A stretch of DNA of 64,000 nucleotides from Pleomorphomonas sp. JP5 (lineage in GTDB: Bacteria > Pseudomonadota > Alphaproteobacteria > Rhizobiales > Pleomorphomonadaceae). Location: positions 1-64,000 of the forward strand of contig NZ_JAMDLI010000022.1 of NCBI RefSeq assembly GCF_023721815.1. The letters run 5' to 3'. Position 1 is the stretch's first letter. Every line of letters starts with the position of its first letter. The notes under the pieces are model-generated. The model was not told the origin of the DNA. It saw only the letters and a program-made list of their open reading frames with translations, and did not search any database. Position numbers and translations under genes: made by a program. This document shows positions 9,042 to 16,806 of this stretch, piece by piece.

Positions 9042-9716
9042 ATGGCAACAGTTAACTCCTTCAGGACTCTGGGCTGCGTGGCGGCGCTGCTTTTGTCGGC
9101 GACGGCCGCTCTGGCTCAGGACAAGCCGGCGGCTCCGGCCGAGGCCCCCGCTGCCAGCGATGCGGCAGCTCCCGCTGCGACGGCCGACAATCCCTGGAAC
9201 AAGCTCTGTGGCCAGGATGCCCGTACCAAGAAGCAGGTCTGCTTCACGGTCCGCGAGCTCCGCACCGACAGCGGTCAGTTCCTGGCCTCGGCTGGCGTGC
9301 GCGAGGTCGACGGCGAGACGCGCAAGATTCTCCTGGTGCAGACGCCGGTTGGCATGCTGCTTCAGCCGGGCATTCGCGTTCAGGTCGACCAGAACACCCA
9401 GGTTCCCGGCAAGTATACCATCTGCATGCCCAACGCCTGCTTCGCCGAGATCCCGATCACCGACGACTTCACGGCGTCGATGAAGAAGGGCAAGGACCTG
9501 ATCATCACCACGCAGAATCAGCAGGCCAAGGCGCTGAACTTCCCGATTTCGCTTACGGGCTTCACGGCCTCCTACGAGGGGCCGGCGATCGACACGGCGG
9601 CGCTGCAGCGCCAGCGCGAGCAGCTCGCCTCCGAGGTTCAGCGCAAGGCCAAGGAAGCCCAGCAGAAGCTGCTCGACGCGCAGAACGCCGCGTCCGGCGC
9701 CGCTGCCAAGCCCTGA
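9042..9716 (+). CDS. invasion-associated locus B (IalB) family protein
   Basis: A 224-aa secreted protein with a signal peptide in the first 25 residues (TLGCVAALLLSATAALAQ), an Ala/Pro-rich linker, and an IalB domain. The domain shows the two conserved cysteine pairs in NKLCGQDARTKKQVCFTVRE and TICMPNACFAEIP. In Bartonella IalB aids erythrocyte invasion; in free-living Hyphomicrobiales the role is unknown but is probably envelope-related. The C-terminal 45 residues are Gln/Lys/Ala-rich and likely helical (QRQREQLASEVQRKAKEAQQ). ATG 9042 was preferred over 9006 and 9024 because AAAGGA lies 8 bases upstream of it. A strong terminator follows. Confidence 0.88.
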   Translation: MATVNSFRTLGCVAALLLSATAALAQDKPAAPAEAPAASDAAAPAATADNPWNKLCGQDARTKKQVCFTVRELRTDSGQFLASAGVREVDGETRKILLVQTPVGMLLQPGIRVQVDQNTQVPGKYTICMPNACFAEIPITDDFTASMKKGKDLIITTQNQQAKALNFPISLTGFTASYEGPAIDTAALQRQREQLASEVQRKAKEAQQKLLDAQNAASGAAAKP

Positions 9717-9738
9717 TTACGGCCTCACTGAAATGCAA

Positions 9739-9772
9739 GAAGCCCGGCGGGTCTCCCAGCCGGGCTTTTTTC
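9739..9772 (+). terminator. Rho-independent terminator of ialB
   Basis: An 8-bp perfect G+C-rich stem (9741-9748 with 9759-9766), extended by A-T pairs, is followed by six T on the plus strand. It lies between the convergent ialB and katA genes; the minus-strand side has a much poorer T tract. Confidence 0.9.
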
Positions 9773-9791
9773 TGTTCTGCGGCCTTCAGGC

Positions 9792-11234
9792 TCAGGCGAT
9801 GCCGAGGGCCTGCCGCACACCGGCGGCGTAGGCCGGGTCGGCCTTCTCGAAGTGACCAAGCTGGCGCTCGACGATCTCCATCGGCACGCCGGCCATGGCG
9901 GCGGCGAGGTTCTGGAACAGGCGCTGCCTCTGCCCCTCGTCGAACAGGCGGAACAGGGCGCCGGCCTGCGAGTAGTCGTCATTGCCGAGGCGGTGGTCGT
10001 AGCGATCCGCATCGCCGGAAATGCGGAGCGGCGGCTCGCGGAACTCCGGCGCCTCACGTGGTCCGCCGAAGCTGTTGGGCTCGTAATAGGCGTTCGGGTT
10101 CGCCTTGTTGGGCATGAAGTTCATGGCGCCGTCCTTGTGGTAGTGGTGGACGGGGCATTTGGGGGCGTTGACCGGCAGCGCCTCATAGTGAGTGCCGAGC
10201 CGATAGCGGTGGGCGTCGGCATAGGAGAAGATGCGGGCTTGCAGCATTTTGTCGGGCGAAAAGCCGACGCCGGGCACGATGTTGGACGGCGAGAAGGCGG
10301 CCTGCTCGATCTCGGCGAAGTAGTTGTCGGCGTTGCGGTTGAGCTCGAAAGTGCCGACCTCGATCAGCGGATAGTCGGCATGCGGCCAGACCTTGGTGAG
10401 GTCGAAGGGATTGTAGGGCGTCTTCTCGGCGTCGAGTTCCGGCATGATCTGCACGCAGAACCGCCAGCGCGGATAGTCGCCGGCCTCGATGGCGCCGAAC
10501 AGATCCTCCTGGGTCGACTCGCGGGTGCGGCCGACAACCTCGGCCGCCTCGGCATTGGTGTAGTGGCGGTGGCCCTGCATGGTCTTGAAATGGAACTTCA
10601 CCCAGAAGCGTTCGCCGTCCTCGTTGATGAAGGAGTAGGTGTGGGAGCCGTAACCGTTGATGTGGCGCACGTCGGTCGGCAAGCCGCGATCGGAGAACAG
10701 GATGGTGACCTGATGCAGGCTCTCGGGCGACAGCGACCAGAAGTCCCACATGGCGGTGGCGGAGCGAAGATTGGTGCGCGGGTGCCGCTTCTGGGTGTGG
10801 ATGAAGTCGGGGAACTTCAGCGGGTCGCGGACGAAGAACACCGGTGTGTTGTTGCCGACGATGTCCCAGTTGCCTTCTTCGGTATAGAATTTCAGGGCAA
10901 AGCCGCGCACGTCGCGCTCGGCGTCGGCGGCGCCGAGTTCGCCGGCTACCGTGGAGAAGCGGAGCAGCAGCGGCGTTTTCTTGCCGACTTCGGAGAACAG
11001 CTTGGCGCGGGTGTAGCGGGTGATGTCGTGGGTCACCGTCAGCTCGCCGAAGGCGCCCCAGCCCTTGGCGTGGACGACGCGCTCGGGGATGCGTTCGCGG
11101 TTCTGATGGGCGAGCTTTTCGATCAGTTGCCAGTCCTGCATCAACACCGGGCCGCGCGATCCGGCGGTGAGCGAATTCTGATTGTCGGCGACGGGCGCGC
11201 CTGCGGTGGTGGTCTGGATCGGTCTGTCGGTCAT
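9792..11234 (-). CDS. katA: monofunctional haem catalase (small-subunit, clade 3 type)
   Basis: A 480-aa catalase that dismutates hydrogen peroxide to water and oxygen. The catalytic His is in [12 protein letters not shown], the distal Asn in [14 protein letters not shown], and the proximal haem Tyr in [14 protein letters not shown]. The length matches small-subunit catalases, with no C-terminal flavodoxin-like domain. AGGAAG precedes the ATG. It is transcribed divergently from oxyR across 109 bp holding two dyads, one of which fits the OxyR operator consensus, so peroxide induction through OxyR is the likely control. It faces ialB tail to tail. Confidence 0.97.
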   Translation of the reverse strand: MTDRPIQTTTAGAPVADNQNSLTAGSRGPVLMQDWQLIEKLAHQNRERIPERVVHAKGWGAFGELTVTHDITRYTRAKLFSEVGKKTPLLLRFSTVAGELGAADAERDVRGFALKFYTEEGNWDIVGNNTPVFFVRDPLKFPDFIHTQKRHPRTNLRSATAMWDFWSLSPESLHQVTILFSDRGLPTDVRHINGYGSHTYSFINEDGERFWVKFHFKTMQGHRHYTNAEAAEVVGRTRESTQEDLFGAIEAGDYPRWRFCVQIMPELDAEKTPYNPFDLTKVWPHADYPLIEVGTFELNRNADNYFAEIEQAAFSPSNIVPGVGFSPDKMLQARIFSYADAHRYRLGTHYEALPVNAPKCPVHHYHKDGAMNFMPNKANPNAYYEPNSFGGPREAPEFREPPLRISGDADRYDHRLGNDDYSQAGALFRLFDEGQRQRLFQNLAAAMAGVPMEIVERQLGHFEKADPAYAAGVRQALGIA

Positions 11235-11295
11235 GGCGGGGGTCTTCCTGCGGAGGTGGAAAAGCGTCTCGTGCCACCGACATGACGGTATTTTC

Positions 11296-11308
11296 TGGAA
11301 TCATTCCA
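11296..11308. promoter_or_regulatory. inverted repeat in the katA-oxyR intergenic region
   Basis: TGGAAT-C-ATTCCA is a perfect 6-bp dyad with a 1-nt centre, 62 bp upstream of the katA start. It may be an operator or part of the katA promoter; it does not match the OxyR consensus by itself. Confidence 0.4.
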
Positions 11309-11330
11309 ATTGCTTTGTCCGGTCGGGCTG

Positions 11331-11345
11331 ATAGGATTTTCCTAT
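11331..11345. promoter_or_regulatory. OxyR operator half (ATAG-N7-CTAT)
   Basis: ATAGGATTTTCCTAT fits the ATAG-N7-CTAT OxyR consensus exactly and is also a perfect 6-bp palindrome. It overlaps the first two bases of the oxyR start codon and lies in the katA-oxyR divergent region. Binding here would allow autorepression of oxyR while the protein activates katA. Confidence 0.65.
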
Positions 11346-12258
11346 GAGGATCACCCTGCGTCAGTTGCGCTATCTCGATGCCCTCGCCGCCGAGGGGCAT
11401 TTCGGCCGGGCCGCGGATCGAGCGTCGGTCAGCCAACCAGCCCTCTCGGCCCAGATCCGCGAGCTTGAAGACGCGCTTGGCTGCCAACTTGTCGAACGCG
11501 TCTCATCCGGGGCTCGCTTGACGCCGGCCGGCGTCGCCGTCGTCGAGCGCGGTCGGCGTATTCTCGCCGAGGCTGCCGATCTCGAGGCTTACGCGCGTGT
11601 CGCCGCCGATCCGACGAAGGGTTCGCTCCGCCTCGGGATCATCCCATCGATCGGCCCCTATCTGCTGCCGAAGCTTCTTCCGGCCCTTGATCAGGTTTTT
11701 CCGGCTCTCAAGGTCAGTGTGCGTGAGACGGTAACCGCCACCCTGGTGGGCGAGTTGCAGGACGGTGGTCTCGATCTGGTCATTGCCAGCCTGCCGCTCG
11801 ACGATCCGTCCTTTCGGGAAATGTCGGTTTTCACGGATGCCTTCCTGCTGGCGATGCCGGCGGCAGGGCCACTGTCTCTCGGCGTCTTCGACAGCGCCGC
11901 CGAGATTCCGACCGAGGCGCTCCTGCTGCTGGAGGACGGCCACTGCCTTCGCGACCAGACGCTCGCATCCTGCGGCGCCCTCGACGCCCGGCGGTTGACG
12001 CGGGCGGGCGTCACCTCGCTTGCCACCATCCTGCAACTGGTGGCGGCGGGGCAGGGGGTAACGCTACTGCCCGAGCTCTTCCTCGCTGCGACGCCGCTCG
12101 ATGCCGGGCGCGTTCGTCTGCGGCGCTTCCACGCCCCCGAACCTCACCGCACCGTCGGCCTCGCATGGCGCAAGAGCAGTCCGCTTTCGGGGCTTTGCGA
12201 GCAGATCGCCGACCTGATCGCCGAGATGAAGCCGGCGGTCGAGCGAGTGCCCGCTTGA
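11344..12258 (+). CDS. oxyR: LysR-family peroxide regulator OxyR
   Basis: A 304-aa LysR-type activator. The N-terminal winged HTH is clear (LRQLRYLDALAAEGHFGRAA, then SVSQPALSAQIRELEDALG), and the effector domain contains HCLRDQTLASC. Cys201 and Cys210 there correspond to the redox pair Cys199/Cys208 of E. coli OxyR, so the regulator should sense hydrogen peroxide by disulfide formation. It is divergent from katA, the standard arrangement. AGGA lies 7 bases before the ATG. The 185-bp gap to ndk contains a separate promoter. Confidence 0.95.
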   Translation: MRITLRQLRYLDALAAEGHFGRAADRASVSQPALSAQIRELEDALGCQLVERVSSGARLTPAGVAVVERGRRILAEAADLEAYARVAADPTKGSLRLGIIPSIGPYLLPKLLPALDQVFPALKVSVRETVTATLVGELQDGGLDLVIASLPLDDPSFREMSVFTDAFLLAMPAAGPLSLGVFDSAAEIPTEALLLLEDGHCLRDQTLASCGALDARRLTRAGVTSLATILQLVAAGQGVTLLPELFLAATPLDAGRVRLRRFHAPEPHRTVGLAWRKSSPLSGLCEQIADLIAEMKPAVERVPA

Positions 12259-12345
12259 GAAGCGCTACGTTGAGGCTGGGCCGCGACGCCCCCTCGATTT
12301 GCTTGCCAAACAAGGAACCCCTTGTCCTCAAGGCCCTTGCCGCGC

Positions 12346-12374
12346 TTGCTCCGATGCCCTCCCACCGCTATAAG
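12346..12374 (+). promoter_or_regulatory. predicted sigma-70 type promoter of ndk
   Basis: TTGCTC, a 17-bp spacer and TATAAG lie about 70 bp upstream of the ndk start. Spacing is ideal and both hexamers are close to consensus, in an otherwise GC-rich gap. Confidence 0.55.
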
Positions 12375-12443
12375 CCCGCCTGACCAGAGATCCGGCACCG
12401 GCCGGACCCGGCCTTGCCGCCAACCACAGAGGGGCAGACTTCC

Positions 12444-12866
12444 ATGGCGATCGAACGTACCTTCTCGATGATCAAGCCCGACGCGACCCGTCGTAACCTT
12501 ACCGGCGCCATCACCGCCAAGCTCGAGGCGGCCGGCCTGCGCGTCGTCGCTTCCAAGCGCGTGTGGATGAGCCGCAAAGAGGCCGAAGGCTTCTACGCCG
12601 TCCACAAGGGCAAGCCCTTCTATGACGAACTCGTCGACTTCATGTCGTCGGCCCCGACCATCGTGCAGGTGCTCGAGGGCGAGAACGCCATCGCCAAGAA
12701 CCGCGAAGTGATGGGCGCCACCAACCCCGAGAAGGCTGCCGAGGGCACGATCCGCAAGGAGTTCGCGCTGTCGATGGGCGAGAACTCGGTGCACGGCTCC
12801 GACGCGCCGGAGACGGCCGCTCAGGAGATCGCCTACTGGTTCTCCGAGACCGAAATCGTCGGCTGA
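12444..12866 (+). CDS. ndk: nucleoside diphosphate kinase
   Basis: A 140-aa Ndk that transfers the gamma-phosphate between NTPs and NDPs through a phosphohistidine. The active-site His is in [10 protein letters not shown] (near residue 117); [16 protein letters not shown] and the Kpn-loop region are conserved. Length is exactly typical. ATG 12444 is used; the in-frame ATG at 12414 would add ten atypical residues. It stands alone between its own promoter and a strong terminator, as expected for a constitutive housekeeping gene. Confidence 0.97.
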   Translation: MAIERTFSMIKPDATRRNLTGAITAKLEAAGLRVVASKRVWMSRKEAEGFYAVHKGKPFYDELVDFMSSAPTIVQVLEGENAIAKNREVMGATNPEKAAEGTIRKEFALSMGENSVHGSDAPETAAQEIAYWFSETEIVG

Positions 12867-12894
12867 CGCTTTCCATAAGTCCAGGCGAAGAACA

Positions 12895-12925
12895 AAAGGG
12901 CGCTCTGAACAGGGCGCCCTTTTTG
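12895..12925 (+). terminator. Rho-independent terminator of ndk
   Basis: A perfect 10-bp stem (12895-12904 with 12915-12924), a 10-nt loop and a T tract, 28 bp after the ndk stop. Confidence 0.92.
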
Positions 12926-13051
12926 CGTCGGGTCATAATTTAGAAAACGTTTCGGTCGTAAACCAAATTTTCTTCATTCCATGGCAAGCCTCAAGCCCGG
13001 ACGAGGAGTTATTACGTTCTAGCAGGTTGTTGTCGTAGGGTTTTTCGCTTC

Positions 13052-13594
13052 ATGGTCGATCCGGCGGATCAAGGTACCTATGTGCGTCTCGACGCTTTGC
13101 GCGTCGGAGTTGTCGATGACAGTGCCTATTTTCGCAAGCTTGCGGAAACAATGCTGGGCGCTTTCGGCGTACGCGTCATCCTGCAGGCCGCCACCGAGGC
13201 GGAAGCCCTCACCATGGTCATGTCGCAGTCGCCGGACGTGCTCCTGCTCGACTGGAATCTCGGAACCGCCGGTAATGGCGTGGCGCTGCTCGATCTGCTG
13301 CGCCGCCATCCCGACGAACGGGTCTCGACGCTCGCCGTGGTCATGGTCACCGCCTATGCCGACAAGCGCCGCATGCTGGCGGCGGTGCAGCTGGGGGCCA
13401 ACGACGTTCTGGTCAAGCCGCTGTCGGCGCGGCGCCTCTACGAACGGCTCGCCGAACTGTCGTCGGTGCGGCAGCTTTACGCGCGGCGCGGCAACCGACT
13501 GGTACCGGCCGTGCCGCCGGCCAAGGTCATTCATGATGGGCCAAGCGAAATCATTCGGGTGCGTTCACATTTTCTGAGCAAGCCGACCCATTGA
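13052..13594 (+). CDS. single-domain CheY-like response regulator
   Basis: A 180-aa protein made of one receiver domain (residues about 15-135) plus a 45-residue tail with no output domain. Acidic residues Asp22/Asp23 (VVDDSAYFRKL), phosphoacceptor Asp67 (VLLLDWNLG), the switch Thr100 (VMVTAYAD) and Lys122 (VLVKPLS) are all in place, so it should be phosphorylatable. No histidine kinase is nearby. The tail (RRGNRLVPAVPPAKVIHD) may be a docking segment. The role is unknown; such regulators act in phosphorelays, motility or stress signalling. It has no close operon partner: ndk ends at a terminator upstream and nadE starts 44 bp later. Confidence 0.85.
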   Translation: MVDPADQGTYVRLDALRVGVVDDSAYFRKLAETMLGAFGVRVILQAATEAEALTMVMSQSPDVLLLDWNLGTAGNGVALLDLLRRHPDERVSTLAVVMVTAYADKRRMLAAVQLGANDVLVKPLSARRLYERLAELSSVRQLYARRGNRLVPAVPPAKVIHDGPSEIIRVRSHFLSKPTH

Positions 13595-13638
13595 TTCCGT
13601 TGCCGTGGCGAGGGCTTTCTGGCTAAATCGCCGCCACC

Positions 13639-15312
13639 ATGACAACTTCCTTTCGCTCTCTGAAGCTCGCACTCGCCCAGGCCAATCCAGTGATGGGCGA
13701 TATTTTCGGCAATCTCGACAAGGCGCGACAGGCTCGCGCCGAAGCGGCGCGACTTGGCGCCGATCTCCTGATTCTGCCGGAGCTCTACATCGTCGGCTAC
13801 ACGCCGGAGGATTTGGTGCTGAAGCCGGCTGTCCAGCGCGATTGCCGGCGGGCTATCGAGCGTCTGGCCGCCGAAACGGCTGACGGTGGGCCGGCGGTGC
13901 TGGTCGGTACCCCGTGGCTCGATGACGATGGAGCGCTGCGCAACGCGGCCGCCCTGCTCGAGGGCGGTGCCATCGCCGCCCTGCGCTTCAAGGCCGACCT
14001 GCCCAATTACTCCGTGTTCGACGAAAAGCGCGTGTTCCAGCCCGGTCCGCTGCCCATGCCGGTGACCTTCCGCGGGGTCAGGCTGGGCCTGCCGGTCTGC
14101 GAGGACATCTGGAAGCCAGAGGTCGTCGAGCATCTCTCGGAGACCGGCGCCGAGCTGCTGATCGTCATCAACGGTTCGCCCTATCGCTGGACGGTGATGA
14201 GCGAGCGCATCGAAGTTGCCACGGCGCGCGTCGTCGAAAGCGGCCTGCCCATGGTCTACCTCAACACGGTCGGCGGCCAGGACGAGCTGGTGTTCGACGG
14301 CGCCAGCTTCGGGATCAACCCGGACCGTGATCTGGCCTGTCGCATGCCGGCCTTTTCCGAGACGACGGCGCTGGTCACCCTTGCCGAGGGGGCGGATGGC
14401 TGGCGGATCGTACCCGGGGAGGTCGCGCCCTATCCGGACGTGCAAGCGGCCAACTGGCTCGCCTGTGTCACCGGCCTCCGCGACTATGTCGAGAAGAATC
14501 GCTTCCCTGGCGTGGTGCTCGGTCTGTCGGGCGGTATCGACTCGGCCGTCGTCGCGGCGATGGCCGTCGATGCCTTCGGCGCCGACAAGGTTCGCTGCCT
14601 GATGCTGCCCTATCGCTACACCTCGGCCGACAGCCTCGAGGATGCCGCGAAATGCGCTGCCTTGCTCGGCGTTCCCTACGACGTCGTCGCCATCGCCGAT
14701 CCGGTGGAGGGTTTCCTCAAGTCGCTCGGGCCGCTGTTCGAAGGCACCAAGGCCGATACCACCGAGGAAAACCTCCAGTCGCGCGCGCGCGGCACCATCC
14801 TGATGGCCGTTTCCAACAAGTTCGGCTCGATGGTGCTGACCACCGGCAACAAGAGCGAGATGTCGGTGGGCTATTGCACGCTCTATGGCGACATGAACGG
14901 CGGCTTCAACCCGATCAAGGATCTCTACAAGATGCAGGTCTACGGGCTGGCCGAGTGGCGCAACGCTCACCGTCCGGACGGCCTCAAGGGACCGGCCGGC
15001 GAGGTGATTCCGAAGCGCATCATCACCAAGGCGCCGACGGCCGAACTGCGCGAAAACCAGACCGATCAGGACAGCCTGCCGCCCTATCCGGTGCTGGACG
15101 GCATCCTCAATGGCCTTGTCGAGGAAGAGAAGACGGTGGCCGAGCTGATCGCCGCCGGTTTCGACGAGCCGACGGTGCGCCGCGTCGAGCATCTGCTCTA
15201 CATTGCCGAGTACAAGCGCCGGCAGGCGGCGCCTGGCGTGAAGATCACCACCAAGAACTTCGGCCGCGATCGTCGTTACCCGATCACCAACCGATTCAGG
15301 GACCGTGGGTAA
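13639..15312 (+). CDS. nadE: glutamine-dependent NAD(+) synthetase
   Basis: A 557-aa two-domain enzyme. The N-terminal nitrilase-type glutaminase (residues 1-260) shows the Glu-Lys-Cys triad in LILPELYIVGY, LRFKADLPNYSVFDEK and LGLPVCEDIWKPE. The C-terminal NAD synthase has the PP-loop GLSGGIDSAVVAAMAVDAFG. It amidates nicotinic acid adenine dinucleotide to NAD using ammonia channelled from glutamine. ATG 13639 directly opens the nitrilase domain. A 56-codon ORF follows 53 bp downstream. Confidence 0.97.
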   Translation: MTTSFRSLKLALAQANPVMGDIFGNLDKARQARAEAARLGADLLILPELYIVGYTPEDLVLKPAVQRDCRRAIERLAAETADGGPAVLVGTPWLDDDGALRNAAALLEGGAIAALRFKADLPNYSVFDEKRVFQPGPLPMPVTFRGVRLGLPVCEDIWKPEVVEHLSETGAELLIVINGSPYRWTVMSERIEVATARVVESGLPMVYLNTVGGQDELVFDGASFGINPDRDLACRMPAFSETTALVTLAEGADGWRIVPGEVAPYPDVQAANWLACVTGLRDYVEKNRFPGVVLGLSGGIDSAVVAAMAVDAFGADKVRCLMLPYRYTSADSLEDAAKCAALLGVPYDVVAIADPVEGFLKSLGPLFEGTKADTTEENLQSRARGTILMAVSNKFGSMVLTTGNKSEMSVGYCTLYGDMNGGFNPIKDLYKMQVYGLAEWRNAHRPDGLKGPAGEVIPKRIITKAPTAELRENQTDQDSLPPYPVLDGILNGLVEEEKTVAELIAAGFDEPTVRRVEHLLYIAEYKRRQAAPGVKITTKNFGRDRRYPITNRFRDRG

Positions 15313-15365
15313 AGCGTTCCGCCGAGAGGGCTGAGACAGCCGTGGGCCATGGGGACAACCTCTCC

Positions 15366-15536
15366 ATGGCCTTTGTTTTCGAAAGGCATGACGGCGAGGC
15401 TCTTCAAATAGTCCGAGCACGCGTCTTCGAAGACGCTCTGTCCGTCCGCCTGCAACACGAGACCGACCACACCGTCGGCGTCGTCTTCACCGACCGGGTG
15501 TGGCGTTTCGTCAAGGTGCGCCGACGGATCGCCTGA
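15366..15536 (+). CDS. small hypothetical protein
   Basis: A 56-aa ORF (MAFVFERHDGEALQIVRARV to FVKVRRRIA) with codon usage like its neighbours and no recognisable family. It contains alternating hydrophobic/charged stretches suggestive of a small beta-rich fold, with DHTVGVVFTDRVWRFVKVRR at the end. Its stop abuts the stop of the convergent Anbu gene with no gap. Upstream, GGGGACAACC is a weak ribosome-binding site. It could be a real small gene or chance; conservation would decide. Confidence 0.4.
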   Translation: MAFVFERHDGEALQIVRARVFEDALSVRLQHETDHTVGVVFTDRVWRFVKVRRRIA

Positions 15537-16274
15537 TCACTTGTAGGGCGGTATGGGGATCGCCCGGTAGGCGGCGCGCAGGGCCGCGCTCCAGCGCTCG
15601 CGCAAATCGTGGAAATAGGGCTCGCCGGGCTCGATGCGGTGCAGGATGTCGTGGGCGATGGCGTCACGCTTGACCGTTACCAGATCGATCGGCATGCCGA
15701 CGCCGAGATTCGAGCGCATGGTCGAATCCATCGAGATCAGGCCGAGCTTCACCGCCTCGATGAGATCGGAGGAGAAGGTGATGGCGCGGTCGAGGACCGG
15801 CTTGCCGTATTTGTGCTCGCCGATCTGCAGGAAGGGCGTGTCCTCGGTCGCTTCGATGAAGTTGCCCTGCCGGTAGACCATGAACAGGCGCAGGCGCCCC
15901 TTGGCCACCTGACCGCCAACCAGCATGGTCACCTCGAAGCCGGCATTGGACTGTTCCAGCGCCTCGCCGTCGATGCGGTAGACCTCGCGCACGGCGCGGC
16001 CGACGAGCTGGGCCGTCTTGAACATGGATGGCGTCGTCCAGATGGTCTCCATCTGGCCGGTTTCCGTGTTCTCGATGCCTTCGTTGAGAAAGGACAGGAC
16101 CGCCTGGGTGATGGCGAGATTGCCGGCGGTGGCCACCGCGATCATGCGGTCGCCCGGCTTCTCGAAGATGTGCAGCTTCTTGTACTGGGAGACGTTGTCG
16201 AGACCGGCGTTGGTGCGCGTGTCCGCGATCATCGTCAGGCCTTCCTTGACGAGGATGCCAACGCAATAGGTCAT
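15537..16274 (-). CDS. proteasome-type protease Anbu (bacterial proteasome homologue)
   Basis: A 245-aa Ntn-hydrolase of the Anbu family, related to HslV and proteasome beta subunits. After removal of Met the nucleophile would be Thr2 (M-TYCVGILVKEGLTMIADTRTNAG), and the internal MIAVATAGNLAITQAV is the conserved core. GGGAG precedes the ATG. Anbu is normally encoded beside a transglutaminase-like protein, an alpha-E protein and a circularly permuted ATP-grasp enzyme; here those three are at 39.2-42.4 kb and Anbu stands alone. Function of the system is unresolved; a peptide-modification or turnover role has been proposed from genomic context. Confidence 0.92.
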   Translation of the reverse strand: MTYCVGILVKEGLTMIADTRTNAGLDNVSQYKKLHIFEKPGDRMIAVATAGNLAITQAVLSFLNEGIENTETGQMETIWTTPSMFKTAQLVGRAVREVYRIDGEALEQSNAGFEVTMLVGGQVAKGRLRLFMVYRQGNFIEATEDTPFLQIGEHKYGKPVLDRAITFSSDLIEAVKLGLISMDSTMRSNLGVGMPIDLVTVKRDAIAHDILHRIEPGEPYFHDLRERWSAALRAAYRAIPIPPYK

Positions 16275-16382
16275 CTCTTTCTCCCGAGCGGCCAGAATTC
16301 CGTTCTGTTTAGATCATCGGTCTGCGATTCCAAAGCGCCATTTGCGCCATGGGAGCGCGGTTTCGACAATGTTGCTGAAAGG

Positions 16383-16418
16383 AAAAGAAAAGGCCGGATA
16401 TCCATGAGGATACCCGGC
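16383..16418 (-). terminator. Rho-independent terminator, minus strand, not assigned to a known gene
   Basis: The stem 16393-16403 with 16408-16418 has one position that is a G-U pair only in minus-strand RNA (an A-C mismatch on plus). The minus-strand tail is CTTTTCTTTTCC. Both facts point to minus-strand use. The upstream dehydrogenase already has its own terminator, so this one needs another transcript. Confidence 0.7.
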
Positions 16419-16656
16419 ACTGAAGTGTACGATCGCCCGCACGGACAACGCGGAAACCGATCGTTCTGGCGGGGAACCGCCGAAGCACCACCGTCGCAGG
16501 AGGAGTGACTGATCCGCGGCGACGAAGACGACGGGCGCCGCGCGACCAGCGACCGTCATCCTTGAACAACCAAGCAGGGCCCGGAGACGATGCGAGACCA
16601 TCTGGAAGCGCCTCGGCGGCAGCAATTCGCCTCGGCATCTCCTTGTTGCAAATGAT
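16383..16656 (-). ncRNA. candidate small RNA or very short mRNA under a Fur-like box
   Basis: A transcript of about 270 nt is predicted from the promoter at 16662-16690 to the terminator at 16383-16418. The minus-strand ORFs inside (one read from about 16634 and one from 16625) are Arg-rich, match no family I recognise and run through the terminator, so a non-coding RNA is more likely. If the Fur-like box is real, expression would rise under iron limitation, as for RyhB-type RNAs in other bacteria. This is inference from signals only. Confidence 0.3.
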
Positions 16657-16664
16657 TGTCATTT
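16650..16664 (-). promoter_or_regulatory. Fur-box-like palindrome
   Basis: On the minus strand AAATGACAATCATTT is a perfect 6-bp dyad with a 3-nt centre. Its core AATGACAATCATT differs at one base from the Fur core AATGATAATCATT. It starts at the predicted -10/transcription start of the minus-strand promoter, where a bound repressor would block initiation. Confidence 0.5.
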
Positions 16665-16690
16665 CTAACTCGCGATTGATAGCCAGGCAA
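16662..16690 (-). promoter_or_regulatory. predicted promoter of the minus-strand transcript
   Basis: TTGCCT, a 17-bp spacer and TAGAAA on the minus strand. Spacing is ideal; the -10 matches 4 of 6. The Fur-like palindrome overlaps its downstream edge. Confidence 0.4.
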
Positions 16691-16743
16691 TCCGGGAAAA
16701 TGCGGGTAGGCGGCAAATTCTTGAGTTTCTGCTTCAATAAATA

Positions 16744-16786
16744 CAAAAGAGCGGGCGCGGCACCCTTTGAAGGATGCCGCGCCCGC
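16744..16786 (-). terminator. Rho-independent terminator of the alcohol dehydrogenase gene
   Basis: A perfect 12-bp GC-rich stem (16751-16762 with 16775-16786) is followed on the minus strand by TCTTTTGTAT, about 20 bp after the dehydrogenase stop codon. Confidence 0.88.
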
Positions 16787-16806
16787 CCGAACGACAGTGG
16801 TTTGCC

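Larger units (their letters stand above)
16275..16806. other. gene-poor region with signals for an independent minus-strand transcript
   Basis: About 530 bp between Anbu and the alcohol dehydrogenase, both on the minus strand. Reading the minus strand it holds, in order, the dehydrogenase terminator, a promoter-like pair, a Fur-box-like palindrome, about 230 bp without a convincing protein gene, and a terminator. Each is listed separately. Confidence 0.5.

Noticed and set aside
9852-11285. 477-codon plus-strand ORF opposite katA
   Set aside because: Antisense shadow rich in Val/Gly/His; the catalase on the minus strand is unambiguous.
13531-15420. 629-codon minus-strand ORF opposite nadE
   Set aside because: Antisense shadow; nadE on the plus strand has both catalytic domains intact.
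16309-16746. 145-codon minus-strand ORF in the Anbu-dehydrogenase gap, checked as a possible HemP-like or Fur-regulated protein
   Set aside because: No HemP motif in any frame, Arg-rich translation, and it runs through the predicted terminator.
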